Assembly: GCA_902490055.1 (NCBI GenBank)
Contig: CABUCP010000163.1
Coordinates: forward strand, 1-7,165
DNA: 7,165 nt
Source: an uncultured Klebsiella sp.
Lineage (GTDB): Bacteria > Pseudomonadota > Gammaproteobacteria > Enterobacterales > Enterobacteriaceae
Direction: 5' to 3'
Part shown: piece after piece, positions 1 to 6,501 of the stretch
How the letters are laid out: each line of letters starts with the position of its first letter
Numbering within the stretch: position 1 is the first letter of the stretch
Made by a program: the position numbers and the translations under genes
The notes under the pieces: generated by a model
What the model saw: the letters and a program-made list of their open reading frames with translations, nothing else
What the model was told of the DNA's origin: nothing
The model's database searches: none

Positions 1-35
1 TTAAGAGAAAAGCGTAGTTCATTTGGCCGTTGAAC

Positions 36-66
36 GAAAAAAGAAAAGGCCGATTAATCGGCCTTT
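36..66 (-). terminator. Intrinsic terminator downstream of bglX
   Basis: Positions 45-66 form a perfect 11-bp inverted repeat (AAAGGCCGATT / AATCGGCCTTT). Read on the minus strand it folds into a GC-rich stem with a small ATTAAT loop, followed directly by a U-rich tract (TTTTCTTTTTT, positions 47-37). It starts about 50 bp past the bglX stop codon, the expected place for a Rho-independent terminator of that gene. The plus-strand reading lacks a U tract after the stem, so it should act in the bglX direction only. Positions 1-35 show nothing that can be assigned. Confidence 0.85.
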
Positions 67-114
67 CGGTATGTCGTGCGCTTGAAACCAGCTGCCGCTG
101 GATATTAATCGCGA

Positions 115-2412
115 TTACAGCAGTTCAAACTCGCTCTGCTTAACGCGGGCGGAATCGACGCCGATAAAGACGTTAAATTTGCCCGGTTCAGCGACGTATT
201 TCATCTGCTGGTTCCAGAACTTCAACCCTTCGACATCAATCGGGAAGCTGACGGTTTGCGTCTCACCCGGCTTGAGGTTCACCTTCTTAAAGCCGCGCAG
301 CATTTTCACCGGGCGGCTCATCGAGGCGGTGACATCCTGCAGATACAGCTGGATCACCGTCGCCCCTTCGCGTTTGCCGGTGTTGGTCACCTGCACGCTG
401 GCGGTTACGCTGCCATCGCGCGGCATCGTCGGCGCCGACATTTTGACCTCGGAAACGCTAAAGGTGGTGTAGCTTAACCCGTAGCCAAACGGATACAGCG
501 GGCCGTTCGCTTCATCGAAATAACGCGAAGTATATTTATTCGGCTTTTCCGGATTATACGGGCGGCCGGTATTCAGGTGACTGTAGTAGGTCGGGATCTG
601 TCCGACCGAACGCGGGAAGGACATCGGCAGCTTGCCGGACGGGTTGTAATCGCCAAACAGCACATCGGCGATCGCATGGCCGCCTTCGGTGCCGGCAAAC
701 CAGGTCTCCAGCAGCGCATCCGCCTGCTGATCCTCTTTCACCAGCGCCAGCGGACGACCGTTCATCAACACCAGCACCAGCGGTTTACCGGTGGCTTTTA
801 GCGCGCTTATCAGGTCACGCTGGCTTTGCGGTAACGTAATATCAGTCCGGCTGGAGGCTTCATGCGCCATCCCCTGCGCTTCGCCCACCACGGCAACGAC
901 CACATCAGACTGTTTAGCCGCCGCAACGGCTTCATCAATCATCGCCTGCGGCGAGCGCGAGTCAACCTGCACCGCTTTCTCATACAGATTAAGGAAATCG
1001 ACAATGCCCTTATCGTCGGTGACGTTGGCGCCTTTGGCGTAAATCACTTTACCTTTATCGCCCAGCGCTTCTTTAATCCCCGTTAGCACGGTGACCGACT
1101 GATCGGCCACGCCCGCCGCCGACCAACTGCCCATCATATCGCGCTTGCTGTCGGCCAGCGCCCCCACCACCGCAATAGTGCCGGACTTTTTCAGCGGCAG
1201 CGTATCAAGCCGATTTTTCAGCAGCACCAGGCTTTCCCGCGCCACTTCGCGCGCTTCTTGACGATGCAGACGGCTTTCGGCATTGGTGTCCTGCGGGTCG
1301 GACGCTTTAGCGCCGAGGTGACTGTACGGATCGTTAAACAGGCCCATGTCATATTTCACGTTGAGCACGTGGCGAGCGGCGTCATCCAGTTCAGCCATCG
1401 TCACCTTACCGGACTTCACCAGCCCCGGCAGATATTTGCTGTAGTACTCATCGCTCATGCTCATGTTGATACCGGATTTCAGCGCCACGCGCACCGCGTC
1501 TTCCGGGTCGGCGGCGACGCCGTGTTTAATCAGCTCTTTGATGGCGCCATGGTCGGAAACGGTGATGCCTTTAAAGCCCCACTGGTCGCGCAATACGTCT
1601 TTCAGCAGCCAGGAGTCAGAAGTAGCCGGCGTGCCGTTCAGCGAGTTCAGCGCCACCATCACCGCGCCGCTGCCGGCGTCGAGCCCGGCTTTATACGGCG
1701 GCATATAGTCGTTGAACAGGCGCTGCGGGCTCATATCGACGGTGTTGTACTCTTTACCACCCTCCACCGCGCCGTAGGCGGCAAAGTGTTTGACGCTGGT
1801 CATCACCGAATAACGGTCTGCCGGGCTCTTTCCCTGCATCGATTCCACCATCGCCTTGCCCATCACCGTGGTCAGCCAGGTATCTTCGCCAAAGCCTTCA
1901 GAGGCGCGGCCCCAGCGCGGGTCGCGGGAGACATCAACCATTGGCGCCCAGGTCATGTTCAGGCCATCGTCAGCCGCTTCATAGGCCGAAATGCGCCCGA
2001 CGGTATTCACCGCATCAAGGTTAAAAGAGGATGCCAGGCCGAGGCTAATCGGGAAGACGGTGCGCTGGCCGTGCAGCACGTCGTAGGCGAAGAACAGCGG
2101 GATCTTCAGGCGGCTTAACTGCATCACCTGATCCTGCATCGCGCGGATATCCGGGCGGGTGACGGTATTAAAAATCGCCCCCACCTGGCCGTCCTTAATC
2201 ATTTCGCGGATCGCCTCTTTCGGGTTATCCGGACCGACGCTGATTAAGCGCAGCTGGCCGATTTTTTCATCGACCGTCATTTTTTTCAGCAGCTCAGTAA
2301 CAAACGCATCCCGCGCCTCGGGCGTCAGGGGATGGTTGCCAAACAGTTCATCGGCCAACGCCGGTTGTAGCGCCAGGCTCACGGCGACGCCAACAGTACA
2401 CAACCATTTCAT
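115..2412 (-). CDS. bglX: Periplasmic beta-glucosidase BglX (glycoside hydrolase family 3)
   Basis: This 765-residue protein equals the E. coli BglX length and is nearly identical to it as I recall that sequence. It hydrolyses terminal beta-D-glucosyl residues of beta-glucosides in the periplasm. Residues 1-20 (MKWLC...QPALA) form a Sec signal peptide with an AxA-type site before DELFG. The GH3 N-terminal domain spans about 40-360, with substrate-site D111, the KHF motif at 208-210 and the nucleophile Asp287 in TVSDHG. The C-terminal GH3 domain spans about 390-645; E511 and E518 (VGEAQGMAHEAS) are candidates for the acid/base, which I infer from position only. A fibronectin-III-like domain covers about 665-755. 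A start 16 codons upstream is open, but MKW follows an AGAGGG Shine-Dalgarno sequence and begins the signal peptide. The gene is divergent from dld, and its terminator lies at 36-66. No frameshift is seen. Confidence 0.98.
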   Translation of the reverse strand: MKWLCTVGVAVSLALQPALADELFGNHPLTPEARDAFVTELLKKMTVDEKIGQLRLISVGPDNPKEAIREMIKDGQVGAIFNTVTRPDIRAMQDQVMQLSRLKIPLFFAYDVLHGQRTVFPISLGLASSFNLDAVNTVGRISAYEAADDGLNMTWAPMVDVSRDPRWGRASEGFGEDTWLTTVMGKAMVESMQGKSPADRYSVMTSVKHFAAYGAVEGGKEYNTVDMSPQRLFNDYMPPYKAGLDAGSGAVMVALNSLNGTPATSDSWLLKDVLRDQWGFKGITVSDHGAIKELIKHGVAADPEDAVRVALKSGINMSMSDEYYSKYLPGLVKSGKVTMAELDDAARHVLNVKYDMGLFNDPYSHLGAKASDPQDTNAESRLHRQEAREVARESLVLLKNRLDTLPLKKSGTIAVVGALADSKRDMMGSWSAAGVADQSVTVLTGIKEALGDKGKVIYAKGANVTDDKGIVDFLNLYEKAVQVDSRSPQAMIDEAVAAAKQSDVVVAVVGEAQGMAHEASSRTDITLPQSQRDLISALKATGKPLVLVLMNGRPLALVKEDQQADALLETWFAGTEGGHAIADVLFGDYNPSGKLPMSFPRSVGQIPTYYSHLNTGRPYNPEKPNKYTSRYFDEANGPLYPFGYGLSYTTFSVSEVKMSAPTMPRDGSVTASVQVTNTGKREGATVIQLYLQDVTASMSRPVKMLRGFKKVNLKPGETQTVSFPIDVEGLKFWNQQMKYVAEPGKFNVFIGVDSARVKQSEFELL

Positions 2413-2547
2413 TATTATGTATCCCTCTTTGATTCGGTGCGGATAGTCCGGCGAAAACATAGCAAAAACCGAAGTTTGCCATATATATAAACAACGCGCC
2501 CGTAGCTAAGAGCGGTATAGCTTTCCTGCCCCCACAAGGAGTGAATT
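2413..2547. promoter_or_regulatory. Divergent bglX-dld promoter region
   Basis: This 135-bp spacer must hold the start signals of two divergent genes. For bglX (minus), an extended -10-like TGCTATGTT lies at 2464-2456, about 45 bp before the ATG, without a convincing -35. For dld (plus), an AT-only tract at 2481-2491 contains TATAAA (2486-2491), again without a good -35 at the right spacing; TTGCCA at 2476-2481 has no matching -10. The dld ribosome binding site AAGGAG is at 2536-2541, six bases before the ATG. The bglX site AGAGGG lies about ten bases before its ATG. I see no clear CRP or ArcA palindrome. The promoters are therefore plausible but not pinned down. Confidence 0.4.
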
Positions 2548-4281
2548 ATGTCATCTGCAACAACAACAAATAACCATCCCTTTTTGGCGGAACTGGCGCG
2601 ACTGGTTGGCTCCTCACATCTTCTGACCGATCCGGCGAAAACCCAGCGCTACCGTAAAGGCTTTCGATCCGGCCACGGCGACGCGCTGGCGGTGGTGTTC
2701 CCCGGTACCCTGCTCGAACTGTGGCGGGTGCTGAGCGCCTGTGTGCAGGCGGACAAAATTATTCTGATGCAGGCGGCAAATACCGGCCTGACCGAAGGCT
2801 CCACCCCGAGCGGTAACGATTACGACCGCGAGATCGTCATTATCAGCACCCTGCGTCTCGATAAGTTACACCTGCTGGATAAAGGCGAACAGGTACTGGC
2901 CTACCCGGGCACCACCCTCTATTCACTGGAAAAAGCGCTTAAGCCGCTGGGCCGCGAGCCGCACTCGGTGATTGGTTCTTCTTGCATCGGCGCGTCCGTT
3001 ATCGGCGGTATCTGCAACAACTCCGGCGGCTCGTTGGTACAGCGCGGCCCGGCGTATACCGAAATGTCGCTGTTCGCGCAGATTGACGGCGATGGCAAAC
3101 TGAAATTAGTTAACCATCTGGGAATCGATCTGGGCTCGACGCCGGAGCAAATCTTAAGCCGCCTCGATGATGATCGCATCAAAGATGAAGATGTCCAGCA
3201 CGACGGCCGCCACGCTCACGATCACGATTACGTCACCCGCGTACGCGATGTTAACGCCGACACCCCGGCACGCTATAACGCCGATCCGGACCGCCTGTTT
3301 GAATCTTCCGGCTGCGCTGGCAAACTGGCGGTCTTCGCCGTGCGCCTCGATACCTTCCCGGCGGAAAAGCGCCAGCAGGTATTCTATATCGGCACCAACC
3401 AGCCGGAAGTATTAACCGAAATTCGCCGCCATATTCTCGCTGAATTCAATAATCTGCCGGTGGCCGGCGAATATATGCACCGTGATATTTACGATATCGC
3501 CGAAAAATATGGCAAAGACACCTTCCTGATGATCGATAAGCTCGGCACCGACAAAATGCCGTTCTTCTTCACCATGAAGGGGCGTACCGACGCGATGCTG
3601 GAAAAAGTTTCGCTGTTTAAGCCGCACTTCACCGACCGCTTTATGCAGAAACTTGGCCACGCCTTCCCGGCGCACCTGCCGGAGCGCATGAAAACCTGGC
3701 GTGATAAATACGAACATCACCTGCTGCTGAAAATGGCCGGCGACGGGATAGAAGAAGCGCAAAGCTGGCTCACGACGTACTTCCAGCAGGCAGAAGGCGA
3801 TTTCTTTGCCTGTACCGCGGAAGAAGGTAGTAAGGCATTTCTGCACCGCTTCGCCGCCGCCGGCGCGGCCATCCGCTATCAGGCGGTACATGCCGACGAA
3901 GTGGAAGATATTCTGGCGCTGGATATCGCGCTGCGCCGCAATGATGACGAGTGGTTCGAGCATCTGCCGGCCGATATCGACAGCCAATTGGTCTATAAGC
4001 TCTACTACGGCCACTTTATGTGCCATGTCTTCCATCAGGATTACATCGTGAAGAAAGGGGTCGACGCCCACGAGCTGAAGGAGAAAATGCTGGCACTACT
4101 GAAGGCGCGCGGCGCGCAGTACCCGGCGGAGCATAACGTCGGGCATCTGTACGAAGCGGCGGATAGCCTGAAACGCTTCTATCGCCAGAATGACCCGACC
4201 AACAGCATGAATCCGGGTATTGGCAAAACCAGCAAACAAAAATACTGGGGCGAGCCGCAGAACCCGCCTGAACCACAATAA
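2548..4281 (+). CDS. dld: Quinone-dependent D-lactate dehydrogenase Dld
   Basis: This 577-residue FAD enzyme oxidises D-lactate to pyruvate and passes electrons to ubiquinone at the cytoplasmic face of the inner membrane. It feeds the respiratory chain and recovers carbon from fermentative D-lactate. The sequence matches E. coli Dld (571 residues) almost throughout, by memory. The FAD-binding PCMH-type domain covers about 35-270 and includes LAYPGTTLYSLEKAL (117-131) and the glycine-rich stretch at 143-161 (GSSCIG...GG). A His/Asp-rich stretch (HDGRHAHDHDY) follows at about 220-232. The membrane-binding domain comes next, and a C-terminal cap region carries HNVGHLY and DPTNSMNPGIGK. There is no signal peptide or membrane helix, which fits a peripheral membrane protein. 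The last dozen residues (about WGEPQNPPEPQ) differ from E. coli and are proline-rich. The ATG is preceded by AAGGAG at ideal spacing. Confidence 0.98.
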   Translation: MSSATTTNNHPFLAELARLVGSSHLLTDPAKTQRYRKGFRSGHGDALAVVFPGTLLELWRVLSACVQADKIILMQAANTGLTEGSTPSGNDYDREIVIISTLRLDKLHLLDKGEQVLAYPGTTLYSLEKALKPLGREPHSVIGSSCIGASVIGGICNNSGGSLVQRGPAYTEMSLFAQIDGDGKLKLVNHLGIDLGSTPEQILSRLDDDRIKDEDVQHDGRHAHDHDYVTRVRDVNADTPARYNADPDRLFESSGCAGKLAVFAVRLDTFPAEKRQQVFYIGTNQPEVLTEIRRHILAEFNNLPVAGEYMHRDIYDIAEKYGKDTFLMIDKLGTDKMPFFFTMKGRTDAMLEKVSLFKPHFTDRFMQKLGHAFPAHLPERMKTWRDKYEHHLLLKMAGDGIEEAQSWLTTYFQQAEGDFFACTAEEGSKAFLHRFAAAGAAIRYQAVHADEVEDILALDIALRRNDDEWFEHLPADIDSQLVYKLYYGHFMCHVFHQDYIVKKGVDAHELKEKMLALLKARGAQYPAEHNVGHLYEAADSLKRFYRQNDPTNSMNPGIGKTSKQKYWGEPQNPPEPQ

Positions 4282-4328
4282 TCCGCTCGGGGACTATTCA
4301 GCCGCGGGGCTTCTGTATTACGCTGCAC

Positions 4329-4351
4329 GCCGGAGAAAAAGACTCTCCGGC
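4329..4351 (+). other. Hairpin between dld and the acetyltransferase gene
   Basis: GCCGGAGA (4329-4336) and TCTCCGGC (4344-4351) form a perfect 8-bp stem with a 7-base loop, about 48 bp past the dld stop and 21 bp before the next ATG. No U tract follows on either strand, so it is not a standard intrinsic terminator. It could shield the 3' end of dld mRNA, or partly separate dld from the downstream gene while still allowing read-through. Nothing else in the 91-bp gap is distinctive; no strong promoter is visible. Confidence 0.55.
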
Positions 4352-4372
4352 CAAATAGCTTGAGGAGCCCCC

Positions 4373-4927
4373 ATGTCCGCCAAGGATAAGTTACAAGACG
4401 CCGACTTAGAGATCCGCGAAGCGCTGCCCGATGACGCGCACGCGATTGCCGCGCTATACGTCTGGCACGTGCTGAACGGCCGCGCCTCGTTTGAAGAGAT
4501 CCCCCCCACCGTCGACGAAATGCGCAAGCGAATTAAAACCGTGCGCGATAACGGGCTTCCCTGGCTGGTCGCGCTGTGGCGCGGCACCATTGTCGGTTAC
4601 TGCTACGCAACCTTTTACCGCCCTCGTCCGGCCTATCGCTATACCCTGGAAGAGTCGATTTATGTCGAATCCGGCATGGGCGGCCACGGCATCGGCAGCG
4701 CGCTGCTGACGCGTCTGATTGCGCAGTGTGAACAAGGTCCGTGGCGGCAGATGCTGGCGATTATCGGCGATGGCCACAACAATGCCCGCTCGATTGCCAT
4801 TCATAAGAAGTTTGGTTTTACCGTTGCCGGGCAGCTGCGCAGCGTCGGCTATAAGATGGGTGACTGGCGCGATACCTTGATTATGCAGCGCCAGCTCGGC
4901 GACGGGGACTGGACGCTTCCGGAGTAA
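4373..4927 (+). CDS. GNAT-family N-acetyltransferase, phosphinothricin acetyltransferase-like
   Basis: This 184-residue cytoplasmic protein is predicted to transfer the acetyl group of acetyl-CoA to a small amine substrate. The layout follows the Pat/Bar/MddA (YncA) subgroup, whose known members acetylate phosphinothricin or methionine sulfone/sulfoximine. Visible features are an N-terminal IREALPDDAHAIAALY (14-29), a segment with a conserved Glu, YTLEESIYV (90-98), the acetyl-CoA loop GGHGIGSALL (103-112), IGDGHNNARSIAIHKKFGF (131-149) and the subgroup signature VGYKMGDWRD (158-167). In the canonical Q/R-x-x-G-x-G/A loop the first position is Gly103 rather than Gln/Arg. The ATG has GAGGAG (4362-4367) five bases upstream. 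It lies 91 bp after dld on the same strand, so co-transcription is possible. As I recall, E. coli has no gene here between dld and pbpG. The substrate is unknown and no gene symbol is assigned. Confidence 0.93.
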   Translation: MSAKDKLQDADLEIREALPDDAHAIAALYVWHVLNGRASFEEIPPTVDEMRKRIKTVRDNGLPWLVALWRGTIVGYCYATFYRPRPAYRYTLEESIYVESGMGGHGIGSALLTRLIAQCEQGPWRQMLAIIGDGHNNARSIAIHKKFGFTVAGQLRSVGYKMGDWRDTLIMQRQLGDGDWTLPE

Positions 4928-5061
4928 TATCAACATCCCCGGCTCGCGGCGTAAACGCTTTAACCGGGCTACCGTGCAGCGTAGTTGTGTAAGTACTGTT
5001 ATCGATTTACAACTATTTCGATTCGGGGAAAACGTTTGTTCTGTGTTAATTCAGAGCACAT
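4928..5061. other. Intergenic segment, partly AT-rich, no gene seen
   Basis: This first part of the 446-bp gap follows the acetyltransferase stop. It holds a weak hairpin, CCCGG (4938-4942) with CCGGG (4964-4968), enclosing GCG/CGC; it has no U tract, so it is at best a poor terminator. A second inverted repeat, TAGTTGT (4982-4988) with ACAACTA (5009-5015), lies in an AT-rich stretch (about 34% GC over 4981-5050). No promoter with both boxes at proper spacing was found, and no reading frame here has a Shine-Dalgarno sequence. Confidence 0.4.
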
Positions 5062-5112
5062 TGCGCTCCCGATATTTCTTCTGCGTTATGTCTCTCATGG
5101 CGCAGGGAGCGC

Positions 5113-5144
5113 ACAGGGGGCGGCCAGTCGCCGCCGCCCCCTGT
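5113..5144. repeat. Perfect 12-bp GC-rich inverted repeat (hairpin)
   Basis: The arms at 5113-5124 and 5133-5144 are exact reverse complements, ACAGGGGGCGGC and GCCGCCCCCTGT, around the 8-base loop CAGTCGCC. It is the most stable simple hairpin in the window and could form as RNA from either strand. It lacks a following U tract on both strands, so it is not a standard intrinsic terminator. Confidence 0.85.
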
Positions 5145-5156
5145 ACCCCCGGGCTC

Positions 5157-5309
5157 TGGCCGCCAAAATCGCCACTTCGTGGTGCCTTCGACTTATCCCT
5201 GCAGGCTTCGGGTCGGGCCGAGGCAGCGTCCCTGCAAATCACGGCCCTCAGCCCGCATCCATGCGGGCTGCCCCGGCCTTCCGGGAACGTCTCAGCGATT
5301 TTGAGGCCA
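5157..5309. repeat. Long-range inverted repeat enclosing several hairpins
   Basis: TGGCC-gc-CAAAATCGC at 5157-5172 pairs with GCGATTTTG-a-GGCCA at 5295-5309, giving 14 base pairs interrupted by one small internal loop. The arms enclose about 122 bases that themselves form at least three hairpins: 5215-5247 (with an inner GCAG/CTGC stem at 5223-5235), 5249-5270 and 5272-5285. A closing stem around several compact hairpins is the layout of a multibranched structured RNA. GC-rich sequence pairs by chance more often than average, but the A/T-containing 9-bp arm is not explained by GC content. Confidence 0.65.
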
Positions 5310-5373
5310 CCAACACCAGCAGTTTCAGCCAGCATCGTTGCCGTTGTAGCGGCGCCATCCGGAGAAGTACAGA

Positions 5374-6321
5374 TTAATCGTTCTGCGCGGTCTGCGCGCC
5401 GCCTTTCAGCATCGCTTCCGCCATCTGCGCTTCACGTTGCTTTTTATAGCTCAGCGCCGAGGCCGGAACCGGCATCACCTTCCCGGTTTCGATCCAGGTG
5501 CGTAAACGGCTGGCATCCGCAAAGTGGGTATATTTACCAAACGCATCCATCACCACCAGCGCCACCGGGCGTTGGTTAATCACCGTGCGCATGATCAGGC
5601 AGTGGCCGGCGGCGTTAGTAAAGCCGGTTTTGGTCAGCTGAATGTTCCAGTTATCGCGATACACCAGGTGGTTGGTATTGCGGAACGGTAGCGTATAAGC
5701 CGGATGCGCGAAGGTGGCGGTATCTTCTTTGGTGGTGCTCAACTGGCCTATCAGCGGATACTGCTCGCTGGCGATCAGCAGCTTGGTCAGATCGCGGGCG
5801 GTAGAGACGTTATGCACCGACAGGCCGGTCGGCTCCACGTAGCGGGTATGGGTCATCCCCAGCGCCTGCGCTTTGGCGTTCATCGCGCGGATAAACGCGT
5901 TGTAGCCGCCCGGGTAGTGGTGTGCCAGGCTCGCGGCTGCGCGGTTTTCCGAAGACATCAGCGCCAGCAGCAGCATATTGCGGCGGCTGATTTGGCTATT
6001 GAGGCGTACGCGGGAATAGATACCTTTCATCTCCGGCGTCTGGCTAATATCAACGGTCAGCATCTCATCCAGCGGCAAATGGGCATCCAGTACCACCATC
6101 GCGGTCATCACTTTGGTGATCGACGCCATCGGGCGTACCAGATCCGGCTGGCTGGCGTAAATGATTTTTTTCGTCGCCAGATCGACGATCATGGCGCTAC
6201 CGGAAGCGATGTCCGGCTGCGAGGCGACCGCCGTCGGGGTGGTTTTTGCTAGCGCCTGGGGCGCAAAAGGCACAGCCAGCAGCAAAGTCAGGCTGAGCAA
6301 AGAAACTCGAAATTTCGGCAT
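5374..6321 (-). CDS. pbpG: D-alanyl-D-alanine endopeptidase PbpG (penicillin-binding protein 7)
   Basis: This 315-residue periplasmic serine enzyme of peptidase family S11 cleaves D-Ala-meso-diaminopimelate cross-links in peptidoglycan and takes part in murein remodelling. The sequence is close to E. coli PBP7 (310 residues, by memory). Numbered from MPKFRV, residues 1-25 are a signal peptide ending ALA before KTTPT. The three active-site motifs are intact: S67-ITK (SxxK, with nucleophile Ser67), S124-EN (SxN) and K231-TG. The C-terminal tail (QREAQM...TAQND) is short and hydrophilic, without the amphipathic anchor of the carboxypeptidases DacA/DacC. The start is uncertain: ATGs also occur three and one codons upstream (first base 6330 and 6324), and none has a strong Shine-Dalgarno sequence. 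MPKF was chosen from the E. coli form. The gene converges with the acetyltransferase gene and lies downstream of yohC on the same strand. Confidence 0.97.
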   Translation of the reverse strand: MPKFRVSLLSLTLLLAVPFAPQALAKTTPTAVASQPDIASGSAMIVDLATKKIIYASQPDLVRPMASITKVMTAMVVLDAHLPLDEMLTVDISQTPEMKGIYSRVRLNSQISRRNMLLLALMSSENRAAASLAHHYPGGYNAFIRAMNAKAQALGMTHTRYVEPTGLSVHNVSTARDLTKLLIASEQYPLIGQLSTTKEDTATFAHPAYTLPFRNTNHLVYRDNWNIQLTKTGFTNAAGHCLIMRTVINQRPVALVVMDAFGKYTHFADASRLRTWIETGKVMPVPASALSYKKQREAQMAEAMLKGGAQTAQND

Positions 6322-6445
6322 CATGGGCATTCTGAAAAGTATTTTTGCACGCTATGGAACGTACGCCGCGGCGTCAAGTGGCCAACGCCGCTGGCAAACG
6401 CAATCATACCGCGCCAGAACGCACTGTGGCTAATAAGAATAGTGA
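6322..6445 (-). promoter_or_regulatory. Upstream region of pbpG with weak promoter candidates
   Basis: Two weak signals occur on the minus strand. TTGACG (6377-6372) is a fair -35, but the nearest -10-like hexamer, CATAGC (6356-6351), is 15 bp away and poor. TATGAT (6408-6403) is a good -10 hexamer without a recognisable -35 around 6426-6431. Either could serve pbpG. pbpG may also be reached by transcription from yohC, as no U-tract terminator separates them. Confidence 0.25.
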
Positions 6446-6498
6446 GCAAATGCTGCATTGCCGACATAATTATTCATATCTGCCGGCAATGCATTTGC
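6446..6498 (-). other. Long bulged hairpin just after yohC stop
   Basis: GCAAATGC-TGC-ATTGCCG (6446-6463) pairs with CGGCAATGCATTTGC (6484-6498): 15 base pairs with a single 3-base bulge and a 20-base AT-rich loop. It begins three bases past the yohC stop codon (6502-6504). On the minus strand the following bases are only mildly U-rich (TCACTATTCTTATTA). It is therefore a weak or factor-assisted terminator, or a 3'-end stabilising hairpin for yohC mRNA. Read on the plus strand it is followed by TTGTC and no U tract. Confidence 0.6.
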
Positions 6499-6501
6499 TT
6501 G

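Larger units (their letters stand above)
5062..5353. other. GC-rich block of nested inverted repeats, possible structured RNA or palindromic element
   Basis: Nearly the whole 292-bp block can pair with itself. In order: TGCGCTCCC (5062-5070) with GGGAGCGCA (5105-5113); ACAGGGGGCGGC (5113-5124) with GCCGCCCCCTGT (5133-5144); a long-range stem, TGGCC (5157-5161) plus CAAAATCGC (5164-5172), with GCGATTTTG (5295-5303) plus GGCCA (5305-5309). Inside the long stem are GGGCCG (5215-5220) with CGGCCC (5242-5247), a 10-bp stem at 5249-5258/5261-5270, and CCCGG (5272-5276) with CCGGG (5281-5285). A last small stem is GCCG (5340-5343) with CGGC (5350-5353). GC reaches about 82% at 5101-5160. It lies between convergent genes, ending 20 bp past the pbpG stop. 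The function, the strand and whether it is transcribed are unknown. I do not recognise it as ERIC, BOX or REP. Confidence 0.6.

Noticed and set aside
1258..2118. 286-codon plus-strand frame antisense to bglX
   Set aside because: It is a shadow of the intact bglX reading frame; its His/Arg/Val-rich composition reflects the codons of the opposite strand.
2413..2460. 16-codon N-terminal extension of BglX
   Set aside because: It would bury the signal peptide behind a charged leader; the internal ATG has its own AGAGGG site and matches the E. coli start.
3412..4071. 219-codon minus-strand frame antisense to dld
   Set aside because: It is a shadow frame of dld, with no Shine-Dalgarno sequence and no recognised domain.
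4454..4936. 160-codon minus-strand frame antisense to the acetyltransferase gene
   Set aside because: The plus-strand frame carries clear GNAT motifs and a Shine-Dalgarno sequence; this one has neither.
4938..4968. Possible terminator of the acetyltransferase gene
   Set aside because: The outer stem is only 5 bp and no U tract follows, so it is not a supported terminator.
5051..5335. 94-codon minus-strand frame over the same block
   Set aside because: It has no ribosome binding site or known domain, and its codons are forced by the inverted repeats. It was kept in mind as a possible small protein but not supported.
5062..5353. CRISPR array, ERIC or REP/BIME identity for the repeat-rich block
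   Set aside because: There are no regularly spaced direct repeats, and the sequences do not match the ERIC or REP consensus I know; the structure is inverted repeats of different sequence.
4985..5377. 130-codon plus-strand frame over the same block
   Set aside because: It overlaps the stems in another frame, has no ribosome binding site and no recognisable domain. Several frames are open together because high GC makes stop codons rare.
4974..5579. 201-codon plus-strand open frame across the structured block and into the pbpG 3' end. Its early part (FFCV..MAQGAHRGRPV) vaguely recalls short Ash/Icd-like phage peptides.
   Set aside because: It has no Shine-Dalgarno sequence, runs antisense through about 200 bp of pbpG, and has a low-complexity Pro/Ser/Ala/Arg composition expected of GC-rich non-coding sequence. 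The phage-peptide likeness is a memory-based impression of a few residues. A tblastn/HMM search against the Ash family (PF10554) with a conserved alignment would reopen it.
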